From Alphaproteobacteria bacterium (lineage in GTDB: Bacteria > Pseudomonadota > Alphaproteobacteria > Rhodobacterales > Rhodobacteraceae), in assembly GCA_030431485.1 (NCBI GenBank), contig JAUIIR010000003.1, forward strand, positions 87,422-151,421: DNA of 64,000 nt. The letters are read 5' to 3'. The notes beneath the pieces were generated by a model. That model searched no databases. It had not been told where the DNA came from and was given only the letters and a program-made list of their open reading frames with translations. A program made the translations under genes and the position numbers. How positions within the stretch are numbered: the stretch's first letter is position 1; each line of letters opens with the position of its first letter. This document shows positions 38,543 to 47,303 of this stretch, in pieces.

Positions 38543-38721
38543 CTGCTAAGCCTGCCTGATTCCCGTTTTGAAGGACAGTGTGTCGCGGGCTGTAGCTCTG
38601 AGTCAACGATTTGATTCCGCATGTTGTAAGCGGCCCCGGTTTATCCACAAGATATTGCGGTGTTTCGCGTTTGTCTTGGAGCAACATGCGCACGCGATCA
38701 GGCCCGCTGAGCACAAGCATC

Positions 38722-38747
38722 TTTACATTCTTAATTTTGAATGTAAA
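38722..38747. promoter_or_regulatory. ATTC-N8-GAAT operator candidate, site 1
   Basis: TTTACATTC (38722-38730) and GAATGTAAA (38739-38747) are a perfect 9-bp inverted repeat with 8 nt between, so the core is ATTC-N8-GAAT. This core is the consensus described for SqrR/BigR-type persulfide-sensing ArsR repressors. It lies 35-60 nt before the membrane-protein start, over likely promoter hexamers (TTTACA and TTGAAT). Confidence 0.7.
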
Positions 38748-38750
38748 TAT

Positions 38751-38766
38751 ATTCCAAAATCTGAAT
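38751..38766. promoter_or_regulatory. ATTC-N8-GAAT operator candidate, site 2
   Basis: A second ATTC (38751-38754) - 8 nt - GAAT (38763-38766) follows site 1, with centres 24 bp apart, just before the start codon region. The outer flanks are only partly symmetric. Two sites in 45 bp make a dedicated regulator likely. Confidence 0.65.
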
Positions 38767-38781
38767 ACAATGAGACTCGCC

Positions 38782-39999
38782 ATGAACCGTTCCGTTTCAA
38801 GACCTGCAGACACCTATTCGCCCATCTATTTTCTTGCCTCGTTAGGGGCGGGCGGAATCGCGGTGACGTTCTTCATGTTTCTGATGTTTTGGGTGCCACA
38901 TCCGGGGCAGCCGGTGCCTGTCTTCGAAGACATCGTGTCTGCATTCGCCAATGGCGGTGCGCCCATGCAGGCCGGAATCGCTGCCGCGCTGGTCGGGATC
39001 GCCATCTTTGCCTTTCTCAACATAAAATCATTGATCTGGAACCTGCAATCCCTGTCAGCCTTCAAGAAAACCGACGCCTATACCAAGCTGCGCGAAACCA
39101 ATGCGGAAGCCACGCTTCTAGCGATCCCGCTTGCCCTTGCGATGAGCGTCAACGCAATGTTCATCGTTGGTCTGGTCTTCGTGCCCCAGCTTTGGAGCGT
39201 AGTGGAATACCTCTTCCCAATGGCGCTGATTGCCTTTGCCGCAATTGGTGTACTGGCCTTTCGCATGATCGGCGCCTTCCTCGGCCGTGTCCTGTCAAAG
39301 GGCGGCGTGTTTGATGTGACGGCGCATAACTCCTTCGCGCAACTTTTGCCTGCCTTTAGCATTGCCATGATCGGTGTTGGCTTTGCCGCACCGGCCGCGA
39401 TGAGCACCTCGGCCACCACGGTAGCCATTGCCCTGATGCTGTCGACCTTCTTCGGCGTGGCCGCGATCCTTTACACTGTGATTGCCGCGACGACCGCGTT
39501 CGCGTCGATGCTTCAGCATGGGACTGCGCGGGAGTCCGGCCCGACGCTCATGATCATCGTGCCAATCGTCACGGTTCTGGGCATTCTCTTCCTGCGCCAG
39601 AGCCATGGTCTGCACGTCGCCTTTGACACCCATGCACAGCCCGGTGAAACGATGATCTTCCTCGCGCGGCTGCTGTCGATCCAGATCGTGTTCCTGCTGC
39701 TCGGTGCCGTTGTGATGATGCGCCAGGGGTATTTCAGCGACTTCGTGATGGGCACAAAGACGTCTCCGGGATCGTACGCTCTGGTCTGCCCTGCGGTTGC
39801 GCTGTCGGTGATGATCCACTTCTTTGTCAACAAGGGTCTTGTCGGAGCGGGTGCGATTGAAAAGTTCGGCGTCGCCTATTGGGGTGTGACCGGTATCGCC
39901 GTCGTGGCGCAGCTCGTCGCCATCGCACTGGTCTTGCGCCTCAACCGCCAGCACTTTGCCGGCCGGGCTGTTCCGGCCAACGCGGTGCCTGCTGAATAA
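38782..39999 (+). CDS. Polytopic membrane protein of uncertain family (TsoY-like?)
   Basis: A 405-aa protein with about ten to twelve membrane helices; start at ATG 38782 (an in-frame ATG at 38770 is possible). The N-terminus reads YSPIYFLASLGAGGIAVTFF followed by FWVPHPGQPVPVFEDI. I tentatively relate it to a family annotated as TsoY in marine alphaproteobacteria, but this is from memory and weak; a SLAC1-like exporter fold is an alternative. The two ATTC-N8-GAAT sites upstream suggest induction by sulfide or persulfide, hence a role in sulfur metabolism or export. Confidence 0.6.
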   Translation: MNRSVSRPADTYSPIYFLASLGAGGIAVTFFMFLMFWVPHPGQPVPVFEDIVSAFANGGAPMQAGIAAALVGIAIFAFLNIKSLIWNLQSLSAFKKTDAYTKLRETNAEATLLAIPLALAMSVNAMFIVGLVFVPQLWSVVEYLFPMALIAFAAIGVLAFRMIGAFLGRVLSKGGVFDVTAHNSFAQLLPAFSIAMIGVGFAAPAAMSTSATTVAIALMLSTFFGVAAILYTVIAATTAFASMLQHGTARESGPTLMIIVPIVTVLGILFLRQSHGLHVAFDTHAQPGETMIFLARLLSIQIVFLLLGAVVMMRQGYFSDFVMGTKTSPGSYALVCPAVALSVMIHFFVNKGLVGAGAIEKFGVAYWGVTGIAVVAQLVAIALVLRLNRQHFAGRAVPANAVPAE

Positions 40000-40020
40000 T
40001 CCCAGACTGCACGAACGTCA

Positions 40021-40050
40021 GAAAGCCCGGATCAGATGGTCCGGGCTTTC
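40021..40050. terminator. Bidirectional terminator at the end of the membrane-protein and aldolase genes
   Basis: GAAAGCCCGG (40021-40030) pairs with CCGGGCTTTC (40041-40050) around a 10-nt loop. It overlaps the last codons of the convergent aldolase gene. The stem ends in AAA/TTT, typical of a terminator working in both directions. Confidence 0.65.
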
Positions 40051-40808
40051 CATGTTTTGGCAAGGTCCCGCATCGCAGTTGCCAAGAGCAAGACATCGGC
40101 GCCGAGGCCCACAAAGTTGGCACCTGCGTCAAGATCTTGCTGGATCAGTGTAGGGTCACCATCAATGATACCAGCAACCTTTCCCGCTGCTCGGATCCGG
40201 CGCAGCCCGTCTTGTACGGCACTTCTGACCTCCGGATGTGTGACCTCAGGGAGATGTCCCATATCAGCGCAAAGGTCAGCGGGACCGATAAAGACCCCGT
40301 CCACGCCATCCACTGCGCAGATCTCTTCAATGGCATCCATCGCCGCGACACTTTCAACCTGAACAATAAGACAAATCTCATTTTCAGCAGTTTCCAAATA
40401 GTCTGGGATGCTGTTGAAGGTCGACGCTCGTCCGAGCATGTGCCCGACCCCGCGAATGCCTTTTGGTGGATAGCGTGTCGCCTGAACGATGGCGCGTGCC
40501 TCATCTGCAGAGTTGACCATTGGGCAAAGAAGCGACTGTGCACCAAGGTCAAGCACCTGTTTGATCAGCGCCGGATCATTGTGGGGCACCCGCACCACGG
40601 GCGAGACGTCATGGCCCGACAGCGCCATGAGTTGTTCATGTATCGTTGCCAGAGTGTTCGGACCATGCTCCCCGTCGATCAAGAGCCAATCAAATCCCGC
40701 AGAAGCGGCAATCTCTGCGGTGTAACCTGACGCAAGGTTGAGCCATAGGCCAAACAATGGGTCGCCCAATGCAATTGCGGCTTTGAGAGGGTTGTGGGGG
40801 GCAGGCAT
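40032..40808 (-). CDS. HpcH/HpaI-type class II pyruvate aldolase
   Basis: A 258-aa TIM-barrel metal-dependent aldolase. Landmarks: LLIDGEHGPN with the base/metal region, CPMVNSADEARAIVQATRYPP, CLIVQVES with a metal-ligand Glu and FIGPADLCADMG with the metal-ligand Asp. Such enzymes cleave 4-hydroxy-2-oxo acids (for example 4-hydroxy-2-oxoheptanedioate or 2-keto-3-deoxy sugars) to pyruvate and an aldehyde. No aromatic-degradation genes are close, so the substrate is open. Confidence 0.88.
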   Translation of the reverse strand: MPAPHNPLKAAIALGDPLFGLWLNLASGYTAEIAASAGFDWLLIDGEHGPNTLATIHEQLMALSGHDVSPVVRVPHNDPALIKQVLDLGAQSLLCPMVNSADEARAIVQATRYPPKGIRGVGHMLGRASTFNSIPDYLETAENEICLIVQVESVAAMDAIEEICAVDGVDGVFIGPADLCADMGHLPEVTHPEVRSAVQDGLRRIRAAGKVAGIIDGDPTLIQQDLDAGANFVGLGADVLLLATAMRDLAKTWKARTI

Positions 40809-40858
40809 AAACAGGTCCTTTTTTGCGGATCAGATACCAGGTCCTGGAGCAAGACAAG

Positions 40859-41056
40859 TCAGTTGCTGTTGCGCCACAGCTTAACGGCCGACCAGATGGC
40901 GGTGCCGCCAAAGAACGCGCCCGCAATACCGACAACTTCGATCAAAGCGGCGGAGTTTGAAATGCCCCGGACCACGACAGCCACGCACAACAGCGCCAAC
41001 CCCGCGAGGCTGAAGAGAAACCGAAACCACAACTCGCCGCGGGTGGGGCCTGTCAT
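40859..41056 (-). CDS. Small two-helix membrane protein
   Basis: A 65-aa protein with two hydrophobic segments (FLFSLAGLALLCVAVVV and AALIEVVGIAGAFFGGTAIW). Not recognised. It lies between mipZ and the aldolase on the same strand. Coding by length and composition only. Confidence 0.55.
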   Translation of the reverse strand: MTGPTRGELWFRFLFSLAGLALLCVAVVVRGISNSAALIEVVGIAGAFFGGTAIWSAVKLWRNSN

Positions 41057-41111
41057 CGTCTATCCTTTGCTTTGCGCAGAGATAGGTTGCAGACGACGAC
41101 AGACCAGTTGA

Positions 41112-41921
41112 TTAGAACGTCACAGAAACGCCGGGCAAGTTCAGCGCCTTGATCAGGTCCCGAAGCTCTTGTCGCGCAGCAATGTTAGAGATGTTGAGTT
41201 GTTTGACCCCCACATCCTTGAGGTCCAGCAATGTCATGCCACGGGGGAACAGTTCGCGGAAAATGACCCGCTCGTTAAAGCCGGGCGCAACCCGAAACCC
41301 GATTCGCTTGGACAGTCGGTTGAGAGCCTTTTCCATCTTGGCTTTATTGACCATCTGTTGTGCGCCAAGACGGTTGCGTAGAACCACCCAGTCGATCGGA
41401 GGCAGGCCAGCCTGCGCACGCAATTGCCGGGCGTTCCAGACCATTTCGGAATAGACAGACGGCCCCTCGATTTTCTCTCCGGTCGCGTCGGTATGGGCCA
41501 AGAGGTCGAAATCGACAAAGCTGTCATTCAGCGGTGTGATCAACGTGTCTGCCAGTGAATGCGCCACTTGGCTCAGGCGTGTGTGCGAGCCGGGGCAGTC
41601 GATCAGGATGAAGTCGCTGTCCGGTTCAAGTTCTGCCACTGCGGCCGACAGCCGATGATCATAGATGTTTTCGCCAGGTTGCAGCGTGTCGGGATCAATC
41701 TCGGGCAGCTCCAAATAGCGCGGGGTCGGCAGGTCCAGACTGTCCTGTTCCAGCGTCTTCAGACGATTGGTGACATAGCGGCCCATTGTCTTCTGCCGCA
41801 GATCAAGATCCAGCGCGCCGATCTTGTGACCCATTCGGGCCAGCGCTGTTGCAACATGCATCGAGACGGTGGATTTGCCCGCACCGCCCTTTTCGTTTCC
41901 GACAACAATGATGTGTGCCAT
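41112..41921 (-). CDS. mipZ: Division-plane positioning ATPase MipZ
   Basis: ParA-family ATPase that forms a gradient from the ParB-bound poles and blocks FtsZ rings away from midcell. The 269-aa protein starts at 41921 (MAHIIVVGNEKGGAGKST, deviant Walker A with the signature Lys) and has the switch region LDLDLRQKTMGRY and Walker B DFILIDCPGSHTRLS. MipZ is specific to alphaproteobacteria and replaces Min. rpmE lies upstream behind a terminator. Confidence 0.92.
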   Translation of the reverse strand: MAHIIVVGNEKGGAGKSTVSMHVATALARMGHKIGALDLDLRQKTMGRYVTNRLKTLEQDSLDLPTPRYLELPEIDPDTLQPGENIYDHRLSAAVAELEPDSDFILIDCPGSHTRLSQVAHSLADTLITPLNDSFVDFDLLAHTDATGEKIEGPSVYSEMVWNARQLRAQAGLPPIDWVVLRNRLGAQQMVNKAKMEKALNRLSKRIGFRVAPGFNERVIFRELFPRGMTLLDLKDVGVKQLNISNIAARQELRDLIKALNLPGVSVTF

Positions 41922-42056
41922 CTGATCGATCACCCCGAATTTGCAAAACCTATGACCTGATTGCGCAGCATCTTGCAACGGGGTGCAGAGCGATTTGCCC
42001 GAGATTGCGGCGGTCGGGACTCAGATGCTGCCTTTGCTATCAGAGATTGCAACGAA

Positions 42057-42088
42057 AACGGCCGCCCCAAAGAGGCGGCCGTTTTTTT
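42057..42088. terminator. Rho-independent terminator after rpmE
   Basis: AACGGCCGCC (42057-42066) and GGCGGCCGTT (42074-42083) form a perfect 10-bp stem with a 7-nt loop. On the plus strand seven T follow (42082-42088); on the minus strand the stem ends in TTTT. It closes the rplS-rpmE unit on the minus strand. Confidence 0.85.
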
Positions 42089-42108
42089 ACCATCTGGTAA
42101 AAAATATT

Positions 42109-42330
42109 TTAGAAGCCGAGACCTTCGTACTTCTTCTTGAACTTCGATACGCGGCCGCCGGAGTCCATCAGGCGGGAGCTGCCGCCGGTCCATGCAGGGT
42201 GCACGGTCGGGTCGATGTCGAGGGACAGCGTGTCACCCTCGTTGCCCCAGCACGAACGCATCTGCAGCATGGTGCCGTCGGTCATCTTGACGTTGATGAC
42301 GTGGTATTCGGGATGGATGTCTTTTTTCAT
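42109..42330 (-). CDS. rpmE: Ribosomal protein L31 (zinc-free form)
   Basis: A 73-aa large-subunit protein beginning [19 protein letters not shown] and ending KKKYEGLGF. The CxxC zinc ribbon of the C+ type is absent; only one Cys (MRSCWG) remains, so it should not need zinc. It follows rplS by 11 nt. Confidence 0.95.
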   Translation of the reverse strand: MKKDIHPEYHVINVKMTDGTMLQMRSCWGNEGDTLSLDIDPTVHPAWTGGSSRLMDSGGRVSKFKKKYEGLGF

Positions 42331-42341
42331 GTCGACACTCC

Positions 42342-42725
42342 TTACGCGTCTGCGCCCTTGCGGGGCTTGTAGTTTGCATCTTCTGCGATACGGGCCGATT
42401 TGCCGCGACGCGAACGGAGGTAGTACAGCTTGGCGCGACGGACGCGGCCGCGGCGGACAACCTCGATGCTGTCGATGTTTGTGGAGTAAAGCGGGAACAC
42501 ACGTTCCACACCTTCACCAAATGAAATCTTGCGAACAGTGAACGATCCGGCAATGCCGTCACCCTGACGACGGCTGATGCAGACGCCTTCGTAGTTCTGC
42601 ACACGGGTGCGGGTGCCTTCGGTCACTTTGTAGCCGACACGGATAGTGTCGCCTGCTTTGAAGTCGGGAATGGTTTTCCCGAGGGCGGCAATCTGTTCCG
42701 CCTCCAACTGAGCGATAAGATCCAT
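42342..42725 (-). CDS. rplS: Ribosomal protein L19
   Basis: A 127-aa large-subunit protein at the 30S-50S interface. Landmarks: [32 protein letters not shown] and [28 protein letters not shown]. Good ribosome site (TAGGAGAG). Preceded by a ~195-nt leader from the candidate promoter at 42926. In E. coli it ends the rpsP-rimM-trmD-rplS operon; here it has its own promoter. Confidence 0.96.
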   Translation of the reverse strand: MDLIAQLEAEQIAALGKTIPDFKAGDTIRVGYKVTEGTRTRVQNYEGVCISRRQGDGIAGSFTVRKISFGEGVERVFPLYSTNIDSIEVVRRGRVRRAKLYYLRSRRGKSARIAEDANYKPRKGADA

Positions 42726-42925
42726 CGCTTCTCTCCTAAAACTGCTTGCGGTTGCTCCGCAAAGGTGTGCGCGTCCTCAGAGCTCTTGGTCTTCGTCCGG
42801 GTCCGCTTTTGCGCCCGCCAGAGATCAGGTCGTCTTTGTCTTGTCTCGTCCGGGACAGGTGCAGTTGGGCCTAGCGCGAAGAACACACGGAATCACCGCA
42901 CCGGGCTGACACCCGGAACACGCGC

Positions 42926-42954
42926 CGTAAACCAGAAGCGCCGCGTGAAATCAA
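42926..42954 (-). promoter_or_regulatory. Candidate rplS promoter with long leader
   Basis: On the minus strand TTGATT (42954-42949) and TTTACG (42931-42926) are 17 nt apart. Transcription would start near 42919, giving a leader of about 195 nt before rplS. The leader contains a stem TTGCGG/CCGCAA close to the ribosome site. The hexamer arrangement resembles the one before ffh. Confidence 0.5.
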
Positions 42955-43011
42955 GCGCCGTTTAAGGGTGTGGCGTCTTGGCAAATGTGTCGAGCGCAAT
43001 GGGCCAGAGGA

Positions 43012-43320
43012 TCAGACAACAACTTCCCCGATCAGCATCTGAGGCCGTGTGTTCGTGAAATTCGCAATGTCGGCGATCACGGGCCCCGCAGCGCCAAGCG
43101 CCGCATCAAGTGCCGATTGATCAGCAAAGGTCATGGTCGCGACAGCGTAGCTTTCGGGCGGTGCATCCGGACCACCAGCCAGACCTTTGGTGACCAGCAC
43201 TGATGAAATGTGCGCGCCCATGTGTTCATCGACCATCGGCATATGGGTGCCGAGGTAATAGTCGTAGTCAAAATGGGTGTCATCCGTGATTGGGTAAATC
43301 ACCTGAAGCGATAGGGCCAT
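43012..43320 (-). CDS. EthD-family protein
   Basis: A 102-aa protein with the ferredoxin-like dimeric alpha/beta barrel look of EthD (YDYYLGTHMPMVDEHM, with a conserved His; ESYAVATMTFADQSALDAAL). Start at 43320 behind GGAGGAGACAC; an ATG ten codons earlier overlaps that ribosome site. EthD-like proteins help in oxidative degradation of ethers or other small molecules; the role here is unknown. It sits between trmD and rplS. Confidence 0.83.
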   Translation of the reverse strand: MALSLQVIYPITDDTHFDYDYYLGTHMPMVDEHMGAHISSVLVTKGLAGGPDAPPESYAVATMTFADQSALDAALGAAGPVIADIANFTNTRPQMLIGEVVV

Positions 43321-43383
43321 TTGTGTCTCCTCCGAGTCGATCAATGCCACATGCGTAGCACGATAAGAGCTAGACCCGTTCGT

Positions 43384-44199
43384 TCATTCTGACGATTTGT
43401 TCCGGGCGCACCATTTAGCCCAAAGATCCGGACGACGCTGCTGTGTCACTGCCTCGGATTGCGCCCGACGCCATTCGGCGATTTCGCCGTGGTGACCCGA
43501 CATCAAAACGGGGGGGATTGCCATTCCGCGCCACTCGGCCGGACGAGTGAATTGCGGGTGCTCCAGCAAGCCTTCGGAAAAGCTTTCCTCTTCGGTTGAC
43601 GCATCATTTCCAAGCACGCCCGGCAGCAGCCGGACTGTAGCATCAATCAATGCTTGCGCTGCAATATCGCCTCCGGTGAGGACAAAGTCACCGAGGCTAA
43701 CCTCAACCATTCTGTAGTGATCAATGACGCGTTGATCCAAACCTTCGAAACGACCACAGATGAGTGTTACGCCTGGCCCGGCGGCGAGGGTTTGCATCAT
43801 TTTTTGCGTCATGGGTCGCCCGCGCGGACTCAGGTAGATCAAAGGCGCCATCGGTGCGATCCGTGAGCGTGCGTCATCTACTGCAGCCGCCATCACATCC
43901 GGGCGCAGTACCATTCCTGCGCCGCCGCCAGCAGGGGTGTTATCCACGTTGCGGTGTTTGCCGTCACCAAAGTCTCTAAGGGCAAGTGTCTCAAGTTGCC
44001 AAAGCCCATCTTTCAGAGCGCGCCCTATAAGCGAATGCCCAAGCAGACCCGGAAACGCGTCCGGCATCAACGTGATCACCTGCGCTTTCCAGACATGCGC
44101 AAGCTCGGGTATCTCTTCCATCAGATCACGCGGCTTGAGCGATGGTTTGATGGATTTGCGCCCATGAGACCTGTTGGGCGGGGATTTGGGGTCGTCCAT
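43384..44199 (-). CDS. trmD: tRNA (guanine-N1-)-methyltransferase TrmD
   Basis: Methylates G37 next to the anticodon, preventing +1 frameshifts. The 271-aa protein has the SPOUT trefoil-knot motifs YLSPRGRPMTQ, LICGRFEGLDQRVIDHY and VSLGDFVLTGGDIAA. About 36 residues precede the usual N-terminus (AQVITLMPDAFPG); the segment SHGRKSIKPSLKPRDLM seems to be a lineage extension, but a later start is possible. Confidence 0.94.
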   Translation of the reverse strand: MDDPKSPPNRSHGRKSIKPSLKPRDLMEEIPELAHVWKAQVITLMPDAFPGLLGHSLIGRALKDGLWQLETLALRDFGDGKHRNVDNTPAGGGAGMVLRPDVMAAAVDDARSRIAPMAPLIYLSPRGRPMTQKMMQTLAAGPGVTLICGRFEGLDQRVIDHYRMVEVSLGDFVLTGGDIAAQALIDATVRLLPGVLGNDASTEEESFSEGLLEHPQFTRPAEWRGMAIPPVLMSGHHGEIAEWRRAQSEAVTQQRRPDLWAKWCARNKSSE

Positions 44200-44259
44200 C
44201 TGCGTTGCCTTTCGGTGACGCGACAGGCTTTAGTGGCTTGTTGTGAAAAACACCACCGG

Positions 44260-44826
44260 TCAGGCCGTGACGGGATCGGACACTGCATCGCGCATAGCCA
44301 GCATCGCTTCTGGTGAGGCGAAATATTGTGAAAGCGCGCCTGCTTCAGCCGGGCTGGAGCGCATCAGCCGTTCGATCAACCAAAGCTCGCGAAGCTGATC
44401 ATCGGTCAGCTGTGACACATCGGTTTCATCCCAGCGGGCGATAATATGAGACAAGACCATTGCCACCTGTTCATCGGCTGTAAGAAAGCCGGGCACGCTC
44501 TGCACCGGCGATATCAAGCCTTGGAGGGTGCCTCGGATAACGGTCGGTTCTGGTGCTGTATCGCGTAAACTTTTGGCGGCCGACGAGATCAGCAGTGTCG
44601 CATGTGTCTTTTTGTTTATGCGGTGCTTTTCCTGAGTTTGGCCGACTTGCGGCAAAACGGCGATTGTGACTGTCGCAAAGCAGATTGCGCCGAAAACCCC
44701 AAGCACCATGAATGCAAGAGACACAGCAAATTCCTGCAGAGCGACCGTTACAACCCCTGGCGAAAGCCCGGCAATAACCAAAAGGAGGCGTCGTTTTACG
44801 CGATCCACATTACCCATCCCACACAA
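44260..44826 (-). CDS. Hypothetical membrane-anchored protein in the rimM-trmD interval
   Basis: A 188-aa protein of unknown family. It has two hydrophobic segments (about residues 14-32 and 36-58) near the N-terminus and a mostly helical soluble C-terminal half (from about residue 85), probably cytoplasmic. The start may be the ATG at 44826 or 44817. It lies 60 nt upstream of trmD and 92 nt after the sulfotransferase-like gene. Confidence 0.65.
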   Translation of the reverse strand: MCGMGNVDRVKRRLLLVIAGLSPGVVTVALQEFAVSLAFMVLGVFGAICFATVTIAVLPQVGQTQEKHRINKKTHATLLISSAAKSLRDTAPEPTVIRGTLQGLISPVQSVPGFLTADEQVAMVLSHIIARWDETDVSQLTDDQLRELWLIERLMRSSPAEAGALSQYFASPEAMLAMRDAVSDPVTA

Positions 44827-44918
44827 CGTCTATCGGCGGATATCAGCGCGGCATGGCGAATTATCGCCGCCAATCAGGCAATCAAGATGCTTTTTTGCGG
44901 CGAGACTGAGGCCAATGA

Positions 44919-45719
44919 TCAGGGATCGAGCCGCCGGGCCATTTTGCGAACAAGACGTTTTGCATCCTGAACATCTTTTTCGGGCAGCGCGCTTTGGTTG
45001 AGTGCCAGAAAGACCGCATCAACGCCCAGGTCAGGCTGGACGTTCTCTGGGGGCAGAACCGTTAACTGAGCACGGTCCAAATCGGCAAGGTCCAGAAGGG
45101 CCAAAACCGGATCAAGGGGCCCCAAAGGTAAAGGCGACGCATCCTCCAGAGCAAAGGAGGTCACGCGGGCCGGTGACACATCCGATGCGATCTCTTCAAG
45201 GATATCCTCCAGCGACCGTGCGCTATCGAACTGACTGACGTAGCTTTTGAAATCGTCAATGAGCCGCGTGCTTCGCAAGTTCTGCCACCACGTGCTGCGC
45301 AGCCATGCTTCGCGCTCGCGGGTGGAATAGTAGAAGGTGAGATCGGTTTCCGGGCCAAAGCGCCGGAACGCGGCATCGGCAAGGCACTTCATCACCAAGC
45401 CGGCACTGTCATAACATTCAACACCGTGACGGCCCGGCATGTGCCCAGATATGTCTTCGGACGAAAGAAGGATCGGCCGGGTATCCTCTATGGAAAGAGT
45501 GTCAAAAAATGCCCTAGCCGTGCGGGTCACGACGGCCAGGGTCCTTTTTCTCGGGTCAATTGAAAAGGCGCGCGCGGCTTCGGTCAAAGTGTCAAACGCG
45601 TCCTTGAGATAGACGCGCACATGTGGGTCCAGAACCTGCGCGTTTTCACGCAGCATGGACTGAACGCTGGTGGTGCCTGTTTTGTGGAAGCCTGCGTGGA
45701 TGACAATTTTTGTTGTCAC
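44919..45719 (-). CDS. Sulfotransferase-like P-loop protein
   Basis: A 266-aa protein with the PAPS-binding 5'-phosphosulfate loop near the N-terminus ([14 protein letters not shown], residues 7-20) and a Ser in the 3'-phosphate region ([10 protein letters not shown]). It resembles sulfotransferase-fold proteins that often modify surface glycans or small molecules; the acceptor is unknown. Its start overlaps the rimM stop by 4 nt, so it is translated with a ribosome maturation factor, which is unexpected. Confidence 0.78.
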   Translation of the reverse strand: MTTKIVIHAGFHKTGTTSVQSMLRENAQVLDPHVRVYLKDAFDTLTEAARAFSIDPRKRTLAVVTRTARAFFDTLSIEDTRPILLSSEDISGHMPGRHGVECYDSAGLVMKCLADAAFRRFGPETDLTFYYSTREREAWLRSTWWQNLRSTRLIDDFKSYVSQFDSARSLEDILEEIASDVSPARVTSFALEDASPLPLGPLDPVLALLDLADLDRAQLTVLPPENVQPDLGVDAVFLALNQSALPEKDVQDAKRLVRKMARRLDP

Positions 45720-46222
45720 GAAAACAGGCCCTCGGGCGGGTCCGCAACGATGCGCCCCTGAGCGAGATCAACGGTGGGAACGACCGTTTTCGTAAATGGC
45801 AGGAGCACTGTTTGCTTTTGGCCTGGCGCGCGTAACTCCAGCAGATCGTCCGCGCCGTTGTTGATCACCGCCATAACCTTGCCGAGAAGCGCTCCACCAG
45901 TGTCGGTGACCTCAAGGCCGATAAGATCCGCGTGATAGAATTCATCATCCGGCAGCGAGGGAAGCCGCTCGCGGGGAACATAAAGCTGTGTCCCGCGCAG
46001 CGCATCCGCCTCTTCTTTGTTCGAGATGCCAGACAGGCGCGCGGCGAGGCCGTTTTTGATCTGCCGCGTGATTTTCACGGTGAAGCTGCGGCTGCCGTCC
46101 TCGGTCTCCAACGGGGCATAGGCGGCGATGTCTTCAGGAATTGCCGTGAAGCTCTTGAGACGCACTTCGCCCCGGACCCCAAAGGCGCCCGCAATTGCCC
46201 CGACGCAGACTTTTTCACTCAC
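45716..46222 (-). CDS. rimM: Ribosome maturation factor RimM
   Basis: Helps assemble the 30S head around S19. The 168-aa reading begins at GTG 46222 behind GGGAG at 7 nt; the frame extends to 46345 without family similarity. Landmarks: [45 protein letters not shown] (PRC-barrel start) and [13 protein letters not shown]. Confidence 0.95.
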   Translation of the reverse strand: MSEKVCVGAIAGAFGVRGEVRLKSFTAIPEDIAAYAPLETEDGSRSFTVKITRQIKNGLAARLSGISNKEEADALRGTQLYVPRERLPSLPDDEFYHADLIGLEVTDTGGALLGKVMAVINNGADDLLELRAPGQKQTVLLPFTKTVVPTVDLAQGRIVADPPEGLFS

Positions 46223-46296
46223 GGATTTACTCCCAGCCGCTTTGAGCGACTGGATAAACCAGACCAGTGCAAAGAGGCAATCGCCCGTCGCTGAGA

Positions 46297-47118
46297 TCAG
46301 CCGCCGATGCTGAACACACGCGTCACGCCAAAGCGCACGCCCCACTGTTCGTCAGAGCCTTGCTCGACAATTGGACTGTCTGCAGCATCGTCGGTGAACT
46401 TTTCCCATGTGACCGCCCCCTCGAGCCCCCAGACATCGTTGATCTGGTACCGCGCGCCGAATTCCACGCCTGCAGACACCATGCCGCCATCGGGGTCATA
46501 GGCGGGCAGGGCAGCACTCGATTCGGAGGCCGTCACCCTAAAATAGGTGTCGCTGTAGCTGTCATCGCCAAAGAACAGGCGCGGACCCATTGAGAGGCGC
46601 AACCGGTCTGTAGGGCGCAGGATCGCGTCGGCACCGACTTCACCAACCCAACCTTCATGTCCGCCAAAGCCGCGGCGCACCGTGCCGAAAGCAGCAAAAT
46701 TCTCGGTTCCATAGCGCATCGAAACGCCAAGTTCGAGCGCAGCGTCGATATCGTCCAGACCTGCCAATTCATCAAAATCGTCTGTTTTTCGTTCTTGGAT
46801 AAAGCGCAAAGAACCGCCGATTGTGAGACCCATGTTGTCCGCCCAAGGGTCAGGACTGCCCAAAGCACGCCCGCTGCGCAAAGACAGATAATTGAAACGA
46901 AATCCAAGGTCCGGACCAACGGCGTATTCGTCCGAGCCGAAATATTCGGGGTTCATTGCCACACCGCCGCGCAAGGTGAACATCAGTCGCGGTGTTTGCG
47001 GCGCTGGTGCGGGCGCAACCATGACAGGTTGTGCGGCGCTTTGGTCCGGTCCCGAAGCAAAGGCGGGTACGGCGGCGGCGAAAACAAAGCTGATAGCGGC
47101 AGAAAAACGGGCGAGCAT
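46297..47118 (-). CDS. MipA/OmpV-family outer-membrane protein
   Basis: A 273-aa predicted beta-barrel. Start at 47118 behind AAGGAG; signal peptide residues 1-21 (ending FASG), then a Pro/Ala linker. Landmarks of MipA/OmpV are [28 protein letters not shown]-type sequence and the alternating C-terminal strands ending [10 protein letters not shown]. MipA proteins scaffold peptidoglycan enzymes; OmpV relatives are porin-like. It lies between rpsP and rimM, bounded upstream by an rpsP terminator. Confidence 0.82.
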   Translation of the reverse strand: MLARFSAAISFVFAAAVPAFASGPDQSAAQPVMVAPAPAPQTPRLMFTLRGGVAMNPEYFGSDEYAVGPDLGFRFNYLSLRSGRALGSPDPWADNMGLTIGGSLRFIQERKTDDFDELAGLDDIDAALELGVSMRYGTENFAAFGTVRRGFGGHEGWVGEVGADAILRPTDRLRLSMGPRLFFGDDSYSDTYFRVTASESSAALPAYDPDGGMVSAGVEFGARYQINDVWGLEGAVTWEKFTDDAADSPIVEQGSDEQWGVRFGVTRVFSIGG

Positions 47119-47218
47119 GGCAGATGGCTCCTTCAGGGCAGCATGCAATTCCTCATCGACATGGCGCGATAGGCAGGCAGCGTCAAGCAAGCCTGTGGTC
47201 TCAGGCGGATTGACGCAC

Positions 47219-47239
47219 AAAAAAACCGCGCTCGGGCGG
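47219..47239 (-). terminator. Rho-independent terminator downstream of rpsP
   Basis: On the minus strand CCGC-CCGAGC-GCGG (47239-47226) is followed directly by seven T (47225-47219). It would end transcripts from rpsP before the MipA-like gene. Confidence 0.6.
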
Positions 47240-47303
47240 CACGGTGTATCAGGCAGCTTTGGTAAGTGGGATTGTACTTTGCCCGATCATCTGTCGGGAG
47301 GTG

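Noticed and set aside
37250-38614. 454-codon plus-strand frame opposite smc
   Set aside because: Antisense shadow of the smc N-terminal half; composition is not protein-like.
38641-38649. DnaA box TTATCCACA between smc and the membrane protein
   Set aside because: A perfect single 9-mer, but about one such match is expected by chance in a window this size, and there is no cluster or AT-rich unwinding element of an origin.
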